Below are positions 8,031 to 14,917 of a stretch of 48,141 bases of DNA, piece after piece; the first letter of the stretch is position 1; every line of letters begins with the position of its first letter. The translations under genes were made by a program, and so were the position numbers. Under the pieces are notes generated by a model, which was not told the DNA's origin, made no database searches, and saw only the letters and a program-made list of their open reading frames with translations. Origin of the DNA: Deltaproteobacteria bacterium CG11_big_fil_rev_8_21_14_0_20_42_23 (GTDB lineage: Bacteria > UBA10199 > 2-02-FULL-44-16). The stretch is from contig PCXC01000011.1 in assembly GCA_002796345.1 (NCBI GenBank), forward strand, positions 1 to 48,141. Reading direction: 5' to 3'.

Positions 8031-8645
8031 ATGATTTGCCCTCGCTTTCACGAAAAAACTTCCAAAGAACGCAAAGAGCAGCTTTACTGCTATCCTGCCG
8101 GCCTCGATATTTCACCTTCCAAAAAAGTGATTGTTGAAATTGGACCTGGACGTGGTGATTTTTTGTGGCATCTCAGCAAAAGCAACCCTGATGCGATTGT
8201 GGTGGCAGTTGAAATAAAAGGGAAACGCAGCGCAAAACTCATTACAAGAAGTCAGCAACGAAAACTTGATAATATTGTGATTGTGCAAGGAAATGCGAAA
8301 CAGGCCTTACCCGCATTTTTTCCATTAGAATCTATTTCTGAATTACACGTAAACTTTCCTGATCCATGGCCAAAAACAAAACACAGAAGCAATAGACTGT
8401 TGCAAAGAGATTTTTTATTGAGCTGCATTGAACGGTTGAAGAAAGAGGGAGAATTCTTTTTTGCTACCGATTACGAAGACTATGCAAAATCAGTTGCAAA
8501 ACTTGTGAGCACCCTTCCAGCATTTAAAACTTACTACGAAGAGCGCATCGTCCAAGAAGCAGAGCACGCCTTTCCTACTTTCTTCTTTGAAAAGTGGAAG
8601 CAAATGGGCCGCAGTTTTTATTATCAGCGCTATCGAAAAGTGTGA
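8031..8645 (+). CDS. trmB: tRNA (guanine-N7-)-methyltransferase
   Basis: SAM-dependent enzyme that makes m7G46 in the variable loop of tRNA. The SAM-binding motif is VEIGPGRGDFL and the family hallmark is HVNFPDPWPKTKHR, followed by the RLLQRDFL segment and a C-terminal FFFATDYEDYA. The frame opens at a TTG at 8013, but the ATG at 8031 is the more conventional start; neither has a good ribosome site. It lies 33 bases after the EI24 gene and is probably co-transcribed with it. Confidence 0.93.
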   Translation: MICPRFHEKTSKERKEQLYCYPAGLDISPSKKVIVEIGPGRGDFLWHLSKSNPDAIVVAVEIKGKRSAKLITRSQQRKLDNIVIVQGNAKQALPAFFPLESISELHVNFPDPWPKTKHRSNRLLQRDFLLSCIERLKKEGEFFFATDYEDYAKSVAKLVSTLPAFKTYYEERIVQEAEHAFPTFFFEKWKQMGRSFYYQRYRKV

Positions 8646-8653
8646 CGGCAATT

Positions 8654-8749
8654 CTCCCCTCTTAAATTAAGAGGGGCTGGGGGAGTTATGATTTTCGAGT
8701 GTGAAAAAACAATAACCCCACCTAACCTCCCCTTAATCTAAGGGGAGGG
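8654..8749. repeat. Nested inverted repeat at the trmB/dsbD convergence
   Basis: Two small hairpins, CTCCCCTCTTAAATTAAGAG at the left and CTCCCCTTAATCTAAGGGG at the right, flank a spacer with GGGGGAGTTAT and ATAACCCCACC. The whole unit is therefore itself an inverted repeat. Similar CCCCTTA-type palindromes are common mobile-looking repeats in bacterial genomes. It fills the space between the convergent genes trmB and dsbD and may end transcription from both sides. Confidence 0.6.
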
Positions 8750-8763
8750 ATAAAAACTTTTCA

Positions 8764-10419
8764 TCACGGTAAAACGTTTTCATTTTCTTCATTCAACTTC
8801 GGCAAAAGTTTTAGCGCTTCATACATATTTCTCTCGAGCCTGTCTGGATCGTAAGCGGTTACCACAAGGTCTTCGTAGACAGTTCCATCTGGAGAAAGAA
8901 GTAAAACGGTTGGCCATCCTACTACTTTATATTTATCGATCACGCGTTTCACTTCTTCTGTTTCAGTGGTGGCATCAACGCGGATCATCACAAACTTTTC
9001 ACTTAAGCTTGCAATGTCCGAACGTGAGAAAAACTTTTTTTCCAATGCCAAACAAGGAGGACACCAATCGGCGTAGAAATCAATGACAATGGGCTTTTGC
9101 AAGTCGCGCGCTAATTGCAAACCTTCTTGCTCTGAAGAAATCCAATGCACCATTTGCACTTGAGTTTGTCCAAAAAAACGGTTCGGAGTATAACCAACAA
9201 GCACTCCAAAATAGTACAATGCTGGCAACAGCAAAATCAGTCCCAGAAGCCTTTTCACCCACACCATCCAAGGTCCATTTTTAAGCGCATTGCTCACACT
9301 TGCCGAAAAAATACCCAAAAGCAAAAACAGAAGCCCCATTCCAAAACCGTAAACGACAAGCATGACAAAACCTAAGAGGTAACTTTTTTGCAACAGCACA
9401 TAGGTGAGAATGGCAGCAATAACTGGCCCAACACAAGGTGTTGCTATAATACCGGTTCCAAGCCCTGCCAGGAAAGCACCGCAAATACCGCTTCCCCCAA
9501 GTTGATGTAAAAAGTGATGGAGTTTTTGGGGTAAGCGGAGGTGAAACAAGCCCAACATAGAAAGACTCATCGTGAGAAACACAATCACAATCAACGCCAA
9601 GAAAAACCTGCTCTGAAAAAGAAACCCCAAATTTTTTCCCAGCAAGGCTGCCATCATTCCTAAAACTGCATAAACCAAAACCATACCGCACACTAAACTG
9701 AAGGACAGCAAGGCATTGCGCTTCAAGCTTGATTCGGGGTGAATACCCACCACCAAAAGTGTTACCGGAATTAATGGCCAGACGCAGGGTGTAAGCGAGG
9801 TGAGCAAACCAGCTAAAAAAACCACTAAAAGCGTTAGCCCCATTCCGTGCTGAGTGAGGGTTGAGAAGCGTTCTGCGTCGAGGAGATTCCAAAAACTTGG
9901 AGCTTCGTCAGAGCGTTTTATTTCGTTTTGGCTTTGTGATGAATCTCGAGTTTGCGCATTCAAAACAGTGATGAAAAGGGAAAGACTGCGCGACTCTGGC
10001 CTCAAGCACAATTGCGGAGTACAGCCCTGCAACTCAAGCCCCATCACAAGTTCCCGTTTTCCCACTTCTAAGTCTTCGGGAATGTGGCCAGTGATACGAA
10101 TGACAGCTCTTCCCGTATACACCAGAGATTGCTTTCCCAAAAAAGGATCTTCGTGTGATGTTGCGGTGGGATAAGCAATGTCATCAATTTGAACACCTTC
10201 TAAGGTTTCGAAAAAAACTTCGGTTTTATCGGCATAGACATAATGATCTTCTGGCATATCGATAACGAGGTTCGCCTCAAACTGGCTTCCGGTCTCAAGA
10301 TACAGATGTGACTGATCGAGGTAGGCGTTAAAGGGCGAGTCTGGAATAAGCGCCGCCCGAGCCAGATAAGACGAGAAAAGAACCACCAGCAGCACTAGAT
10401 ATTTCAGGGATTTCATCAT
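8764..10419 (-). CDS. dsbD: Thiol:disulfide interchange protein DsbD
   Basis: Inner-membrane reductase that moves electrons from cytoplasmic thioredoxin to periplasmic proteins. A signal peptide (MMKSLKYLVLLVVLFSS, ending SYLARA) precedes the alpha domain with Cys pair GCTPQLC. Eight or so membrane segments follow, with the two conserved Cys in LTSLTPCVWP and IIATPCVGP, and a C-terminal thioredoxin-like gamma domain with WCPPC. All three redox pairs are present. The frame is open to 10491, but 10419 is chosen because GGAGAG lies six bases upstream and the signal peptide begins there. It is divergent from the diadenylate cyclase gene. Confidence 0.95.
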   Translation of the reverse strand: MMKSLKYLVLLVVLFSSYLARAALIPDSPFNAYLDQSHLYLETGSQFEANLVIDMPEDHYVYADKTEVFFETLEGVQIDDIAYPTATSHEDPFLGKQSLVYTGRAVIRITGHIPEDLEVGKRELVMGLELQGCTPQLCLRPESRSLSLFITVLNAQTRDSSQSQNEIKRSDEAPSFWNLLDAERFSTLTQHGMGLTLLVVFLAGLLTSLTPCVWPLIPVTLLVVGIHPESSLKRNALLSFSLVCGMVLVYAVLGMMAALLGKNLGFLFQSRFFLALIVIVFLTMSLSMLGLFHLRLPQKLHHFLHQLGGSGICGAFLAGLGTGIIATPCVGPVIAAILTYVLLQKSYLLGFVMLVVYGFGMGLLFLLLGIFSASVSNALKNGPWMVWVKRLLGLILLLPALYYFGVLVGYTPNRFFGQTQVQMVHWISSEQEGLQLARDLQKPIVIDFYADWCPPCLALEKKFFSRSDIASLSEKFVMIRVDATTETEEVKRVIDKYKVVGWPTVLLLSPDGTVYEDLVVTAYDPDRLERNMYEALKLLPKLNEENENVLP

Positions 10420-10446
10420 GAAATGCTCTCCAATGTTATAATTTAC

Positions 10447-10475
10447 TTGAAGTCTCGCTGTATTGGCTTTAACAT
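10447..10475 (+). promoter_or_regulatory. Possible promoter of the diadenylate cyclase gene
   Basis: TTGAAG (10447-10452) and TAACAT (10470-10475) are exactly 17 bases apart, each matching four of six consensus positions. A transcript from here would begin near 10482, which fits a start codon at 10513 better than the upstream ATGs at 10423 and 10474. Confidence 0.4.
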
Positions 10476-10512
10476 GAGAAAAATCAACCATTTACAGAGG
10501 GCTTTCGTTTAC

Positions 10513-11403
10513 ATGAATTCTGAGAACAAATACATTATCAAGGCAGCCTTCACGATTGCAAGTAAAACCAATTCAAGTGCAGTATTTATCCATGCCGATC
10601 CCCTTGATGATCTGATTTATGATGAAAAATTTCTAAAGAAAAAAATTAAACTGTTTTTCATTTCCAAAAAGAAGAAACTTGAAAGTCCCGAAAATGATCT
10701 TTTCCTTTCTGAAGCAAAGGCAACCATCACCGTTCCCAAAATTTCACTCACAAGGCTTTCACTGATTAAAGTTGTCACCACACTTGCCATGTCGCAAGAG
10801 CTTATCGAGCCTGGTGAGAAAATTGTGTTTGCCGTTGGACAAGCCGAAAACAATAAACTTGATCTGATTCAAATTGTGGATACTTCGAAAGAGTCTGAAA
10901 TTATCATTGGAAAAAACTTTTCCAAAATTAGCCACGCTGCAAATCCTGAAGTGTTTCAAGCAGTCCTAAACCTTGCCATCGAATTGGCTGATAAGGGCCG
11001 TGAGGGAAAACCGGTGGGCACTATCTTCGTTATTGGAGATCATGAAAAGGTGCTTCAGTTTTCAAAGCAAATGATTATGAACCCTTTCAAGGGCTACGAC
11101 GAAGAAGACAGACATGTCCTCTCAAACCAGCTTAAAGACACCATTAGAGAGTTTTCTGCCTTAGATGGCGCTTTTATCATCAGTGATGACGGCACTTTGC
11201 TGACCGCCGGAAGGTACCTAGGAGCCGCCATCGACGATTCCAATTTGCCCCGAGGTTTGGGCAGCAGACACCAGGCAGCTGCCGGAATTACCAGCTTGAC
11301 GAATGCGGTGGCCATTGCTATCAGCGAGTCCTCTGGCGATGTCCGCATTTTTAAAGGTGGAAAAGTGGTCATGCACATTGAAAAGGCCCCCTCTAAAAAG
11401 TAA
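10513..11403 (+). CDS. Diadenylate cyclase (DisA_N/DAC domain) with an extra N-terminal domain
   Basis: Makes the second messenger c-di-AMP from two ATP. The C-terminal third is a DAC domain with both signature motifs: DGAFIISDDG and GLGSRHQAAAGIT (RHxAA), followed by the usual NAVAIAISESSGDVRIFKGG. The segment GREGKPVGTIFVIGD just before it is typical of the same proteins. The N-terminal 120 or so residues (IIKAAFTIASKTNSSAVFIH) resemble the pyruvate-kinase-C-like domain of the DacZ class; that part is inference. There are no membrane segments, unlike CdaA. The frame opens at 10423 and there is also an ATG at 10474; 10513 is chosen because the candidate promoter overlaps the earlier ones. 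A 70-aa gene follows. Confidence 0.85.
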   Translation: MNSENKYIIKAAFTIASKTNSSAVFIHADPLDDLIYDEKFLKKKIKLFFISKKKKLESPENDLFLSEAKATITVPKISLTRLSLIKVVTTLAMSQELIEPGEKIVFAVGQAENNKLDLIQIVDTSKESEIIIGKNFSKISHAANPEVFQAVLNLAIELADKGREGKPVGTIFVIGDHEKVLQFSKQMIMNPFKGYDEEDRHVLSNQLKDTIREFSALDGAFIISDDGTLLTAGRYLGAAIDDSNLPRGLGSRHQAAAGITSLTNAVAIAISESSGDVRIFKGGKVVMHIEKAPSKK

Positions 11404-11456
11404 GGCTTTCGGCACAAATCTTAAGAAGGCACACCATCCACGAAGGAGAAACAAAG

Positions 11457-11669
11457 ATGTTGAAGAAACTTGAAAGCATGAAATTTGACCGAAGACTTGT
11501 AGAGCGACAACTTCGCGACACTACCCTTACCGAAAAAGAATACAGCGCTTACCTTAGCAAATTAGAAGACGACGCGGAAAACGTTACCTACGTTGAATTT
11601 GAGCACAACTCAAATGGAAGTGACGATGGCGAACTTGGCGAGCTTACTTTTACTCCAGTTTCACTCTAA
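11457..11669 (+). CDS. Small conserved-looking acidic protein, unknown function
   Basis: A 70-residue soluble protein with no recognised domain. Its first half is charged and probably helical (KKLESMKFDRRLVERQLRDT, then LTEKEYSAYLSKLEDDAE). Its second half is acidic and glycine-containing and ends FTPVSL. The start has a strong ribosome site (AAGGAG, seven to eight bases before the ATG). It lies 53 bases downstream of the diadenylate cyclase gene and is followed by a clear terminator, so it is almost certainly expressed and probably co-transcribed with the cyclase. Confidence 0.75.
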   Translation: MLKKLESMKFDRRLVERQLRDTTLTEKEYSAYLSKLEDDAENVTYVEFEHNSNGSDDGELGELTFTPVSL

Positions 11670-11690
11670 GAATACTCAACATTTCAAAAG

Positions 11691-11717
11691 AAAAGCAGCT
11701 TCGTGCTGCTTTTTTTA
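11691..11717 (+). terminator. Rho-independent terminator, bidirectional
   Basis: A perfect stem AAGCAGC/GCTGCTT with a short TTCGT loop is followed by seven T on the plus strand and preceded by A-rich sequence. It ends the diadenylate cyclase/small-protein unit and also lies at the 3' end of lipB on the other strand. Confidence 0.85.
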
Positions 11718-12392
11718 TTTGTGCTGACACTTTTTTCCTTCTTCAGTAAACACCGCCCTCACTTGCTTTATGATTTCCTTTTTCACTTCCTCTTCACTTG
11801 GAGTGTTTTCTTTCAGCTGCATTTTTAAAGAAGTAATTCCTCGTTCCGCAATACCGCACGGAACAATGTGACGATAATGCAAAAGATCTGGATCAACGTT
11901 AAATGAGAATCCGTGCTGGGAGACACCTTGCACAAAGTTAAGACCAACAGCTGCGATTTTATTTTGCCCAATCCAGAGACCCGGATATTCAGGATCTCTG
12001 CGGCCTTCCACTCCAAAATGCTGCAGTGTTCGAAGACACACTTCTTCAACGGCGCACACAAAATCTTTAACGCCCTTTTTGGTAGAATGAAGGGAAAAAA
12101 TAAAGTAGCCCACAATTTGCCGTGGACCGTGATAGGTAATTCTTCCACCTCGATTTGACTTGATGATGTCGATGCCATCACTACGAATTTCATCTTCAGA
12201 GGAAAGAAAGTCTTCAGCCGAATCTCTTCGGCCCATAGTGTAGACGGGAGGATGTTCAACCAGAAGAAAAGTATCGGGAATTTTGTTGGAAATTCTAAGC
12301 GCGCGTAATTCTTCTTGGAGATCCCAAGCCTTTTGGTATTCAAGCACACCCAAATCTTTGCAGTCTATCACCTTGCCTCCAACACCAAACAT
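11715..12392 (-). CDS. lipB: Octanoyl-ACP:protein N-octanoyltransferase (LipB)
   Basis: Transfers octanoate from acyl carrier protein to lipoyl domains, the first step of endogenous lipoate synthesis. The family motif RGGRITYHGP is at 81-90, the catalytic Lys is in NKIAAVGLNF (Lys145) and the catalytic Cys in HIVPCGIAERG (Cys179). The length of 225 residues is normal. The start codon abuts the stop of pgsA, so expression is probably coupled. Its partner lipA is in this window at 46951-47841, not adjacent. Confidence 0.95.
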   Translation of the reverse strand: MFGVGGKVIDCKDLGVLEYQKAWDLQEELRALRISNKIPDTFLLVEHPPVYTMGRRDSAEDFLSSEDEIRSDGIDIIKSNRGGRITYHGPRQIVGYFIFSLHSTKKGVKDFVCAVEEVCLRTLQHFGVEGRRDPEYPGLWIGQNKIAAVGLNFVQGVSQHGFSFNVDPDLLHYRHIVPCGIAERGITSLKMQLKENTPSEEEVKKEIIKQVRAVFTEEGKKCQHK

Positions 12393-12989
12393 TTACGACA
12401 TTTCTTTTTTCTTTTTTACATTGTGCTTCAAAATTTTTAAACCCGTGATGAAATACTGCAAGGCACTTAAGGCAATAAGACCTGCGGAGACAAAAAGGAA
12501 AAGCTGAAAAGCAAAAACATATTCAGACGAACCTAATTGCAAAAACGGCTTCCACCAAAAAATAAGTCCAAGCACGGCCGTTGAAAGTTGAAACAACGTT
12601 GCAAATTTACTGGTGAGTACGGGTTCGTAGCGAAAAGAAATTTTGTTGCGTTCAAGATAATAAATCCCACATAAAATAAAAAAATCCCTCGTAAAAGCGA
12701 TGGCAAAAAACCACCAAGGCAAAATGCCAACGATGGTCAGCAAAACAAAACACGATTCTACTAAAAGTTTATCCGCAACAGGATCTAGAATAGCTCCAAG
12801 TTTTGAAGGTTGTTTCAAAAGTCTTGCTACTGTTCCATCAATCAGATCGGTAAACCCGGCGATGGCAAAACACAAAACCGCATAAAGATGCTCGGAAAGA
12901 AAAAACAAAAGAACAAAAACTGGAACCAGCGCAAGTCGTGAAAGCGTCAGCATATCAGCTATTGTATATTTATGTTTCATGGCGCGCAT
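12393..12989 (-). CDS. pgsA: CDP-alcohol phosphatidyltransferase, probable PgsA
   Basis: Membrane enzyme of phospholipid synthesis, most likely CDP-diacylglycerol-glycerol-3-phosphate phosphatidyltransferase. The family signature D-G-x2-A-R-x8-G-x3-D-x3-D is complete at residues 51-73 (DGTVAR, GAILDPVADK). Four to six membrane segments are visible and the length of 198 residues is normal. AGAGG six bases upstream supports the ATG at 12989. It sits in a tight minus-strand operon after hflX and a secreted protein and before lipB. The substrate assignment (glycerol phosphate, not another alcohol) is by family. Confidence 0.88.
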   Translation of the reverse strand: MRAMKHKYTIADMLTLSRLALVPVFVLLFFLSEHLYAVLCFAIAGFTDLIDGTVARLLKQPSKLGAILDPVADKLLVESCFVLLTIVGILPWWFFAIAFTRDFFILCGIYYLERNKISFRYEPVLTSKFATLFQLSTAVLGLIFWWKPFLQLGSSEYVFAFQLFLFVSAGLIALSALQYFITGLKILKHNVKKKKEMS

Positions 12990-12998
12990 TATAACCTC

Positions 12999-13613
12999 TC
13001 ACTTTATTTTGACAAGTCTCTTTACAGCATCAAAGCAAGACTTCCGAGAGGAAATCTGGAAGGCTTCTTCTTCTGAAACATGAACTGCCTGAGCAAGGCT
13101 TTTTTCTTTCTTTGCCATTGCAGTACTTGTGGTGGAAAGCAAGCATGTTGCTTCGGTATAAACAGAGATTCTGAAGTCTCTGGACCTTTCTTTTTTCTTC
13201 AATTTTGCCTCGCAGCTGATGAGACTGTTCATGTTTGGAGCTAGGGGAAAAGCAAATGAAAGCAAAAGTTCACGCGGCATTTCGTCTACTTCTTCCGCAT
13301 ATCTTTGAAGTGCATTTTTGTATTTATAGACAGCCGCTAACGCAGATTTGGAAACAGTTTGCGGGAAACTTCTTTTTTTATCTTCACTTAGTGCCGCAGC
13401 TATTCCCTGCTCGCAGGCATTGTAAACTGGTGAAAGGTTTCCATCGAAGTTGGCTTTAAATATTTTTTGAATAAGGCCAGGTGAAGCAAGTTTATGTTGT
13501 TCAAATATCTGCGCCACGAAAAAGGTATTGGCATCTTGAGGTTGTGCTAAAAGAGTATGAGGTGAGCAAAAAAGAAAAACAATAAAACAAAAGAAATGTA
13601 AAAAAAGTTTCAT
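12999..13613 (-). CDS. Secreted protein of unknown function with four cysteines
   Basis: The 204-residue product begins with a clear signal peptide (MKLFLHFFCFIVFLFCSPHT, cleavage likely after LLAQ). The mature part has four Cys (NACEQG, ISCEAK, ATCLLS, KSCFDA) that could form two disulfides in the periplasm, and is otherwise mostly helical with many Lys and Glu. I recognise no family. It lies between hflX (32 bases) and pgsA (9 bases) and is surely co-transcribed with them. Confidence 0.75.
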   Translation of the reverse strand: MKLFLHFFCFIVFLFCSPHTLLAQPQDANTFFVAQIFEQHKLASPGLIQKIFKANFDGNLSPVYNACEQGIAAALSEDKKRSFPQTVSKSALAAVYKYKNALQRYAEEVDEMPRELLLSFAFPLAPNMNSLISCEAKLKKKERSRDFRISVYTEATCLLSTTSTAMAKKEKSLAQAVHVSEEEAFQISSRKSCFDAVKRLVKIK

Positions 13614-13645
13614 AAACGTTTTTCGGCCTCAAGGGGCCCTAGTTT

Positions 13646-14905
13646 TTACTGCTGGACTTGGATAAATGCTTTGTACTTGCCTAAAAATTTTTCTTGAAGA
13701 TCACATTCAACTTTTATCCCCTTTTCAAGGCGCTCAACTTTTTTTACAAAGGCTAGCTCGTAAAGATGCGAGAGGATATCTCCTCTCTCGTAGGGAATAA
13801 AAAGTGAAGTAGCAAGAAATTCTTTTCGCAAAGCTTTATCCAGCGTTTCTAAAAGATGACTTATGCCAGTACCTTCCAGAGCAGAAATACATTCAACATC
13901 TTGCGGACAATGGAACTCATCCAACGTATCCACTTTGTTGTAGGCCAAAACTAAAAGTTTTTTTGAAAGCTGAAGCTCTTCAAGCACCTTCGACACCACT
14001 GCAATGTGATCTTGATACCGATGATGTGACACATCAACCAAGTGCAAAAGCAAGTGCGCATTTCGAACTTCTTCAAACGTGGCTTGAAATGCGTCCACCA
14101 ATTGATGCGGCAATCGGTGGATGAAACCTACAGTGTCTGCAAGTAAAACAATTCTTCCTGAAGGAAGTTTCAGTTTTCTTACGGTAGGATCGAGGGTTGC
14201 AAAAAGTTTATCTTCAACCAACACATCGGCCTTGGTAAGCGACTTCATGAGGGTTGATTTTCCGGCATTGGTATACCCAACAAGAGAAATGAGAGGAAGC
14301 GGAACTTTATCTCTTCTTTTGCGATGAAGTGTTCGGTGTTTTCGCACCTCCTTCACTTCACGCTTGAGTTGTGTAATTCTTTCTCGAATGCGTCGGCGAT
14401 CTTGCTCTAGCGCTGTTTCTCCTGGGCCTCTTGTTCCAATTCTCCCCACCTGTTGCGACAAATTTTTTCCACTGCCCACAAGACGCGGTGCTAAATATTC
14501 AAGTTGCGCAAGCTCAACTTGCAAGCGCCCTTCTTTTGTTTGTGCTCGCATGGCGAAAATATCGAGAATCACTGCCGTTCGGTCTAAGACACGAACGCCA
14601 AATTCATTTTCCAAGTTACGATTTTGCACAGGGCTTAACTCATCATCAATCACCACAAGGTCAAGATGATGTTCTTCGCAAAGGTGTTTGGCTTCTGCTA
14701 CTTTTCCTTTTCCAATAAAAGTAGCGGGATGAATTTGTTTCAGTTCTTGGGTAATGGTAAAAACTGTTTCTCCACCTGCTGTGGAAACAAGATTTTTAAG
14801 TTCTTCAAGAGAAAACAGCATGTCCTCTCTTTTCATATTTGGTTTTCCAACACCAATGAGAAGAGCCTTTTCTTTCATCACTTCGCTTTTAAGATGAGAC
14901 ATCAT
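13646..14905 (-). CDS. hflX: Ribosome-associated GTPase HflX
   Basis: GTPase that splits stalled or heat-inactivated ribosomes in better-studied relatives. The N-terminal HflX domain includes TFIGKGKVAEA, the glycine-rich linker is RIGTRGPGETALEQDRRRI, and the G domain starts near 207 with GYTNAGKST (P-loop), DTVGFI (G3) and NKVD (G4). The length of 419 residues is normal. The start at 14905 is a double ATG; an alternative Met lies at residue 10. The gene follows dnaE by 12 bases. Confidence 0.95.
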   Translation of the reverse strand: MMSHLKSEVMKEKALLIGVGKPNMKREDMLFSLEELKNLVSTAGGETVFTITQELKQIHPATFIGKGKVAEAKHLCEEHHLDLVVIDDELSPVQNRNLENEFGVRVLDRTAVILDIFAMRAQTKEGRLQVELAQLEYLAPRLVGSGKNLSQQVGRIGTRGPGETALEQDRRRIRERITQLKREVKEVRKHRTLHRKRRDKVPLPLISLVGYTNAGKSTLMKSLTKADVLVEDKLFATLDPTVRKLKLPSGRIVLLADTVGFIHRLPHQLVDAFQATFEEVRNAHLLLHLVDVSHHRYQDHIAVVSKVLEELQLSKKLLVLAYNKVDTLDEFHCPQDVECISALEGTGISHLLETLDKALRKEFLATSLFIPYERGDILSHLYELAFVKKVERLEKGIKVECDLQEKFLGKYKAFIQVQQ

Positions 14906-14917
14906 CGTAAGTAATTC

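Noticed and set aside
9281-9892. Second minus-strand frame of 203 codons inside dsbD
   Set aside because: Overlaps the dsbD membrane domain in another frame; no start signal and no recognisable domain.
11457-11669. Toxin-antitoxin reading of the 70-aa gene
   Set aside because: No second small gene is adjacent and it follows a c-di-AMP synthase; no antitoxin fold is recognisable.
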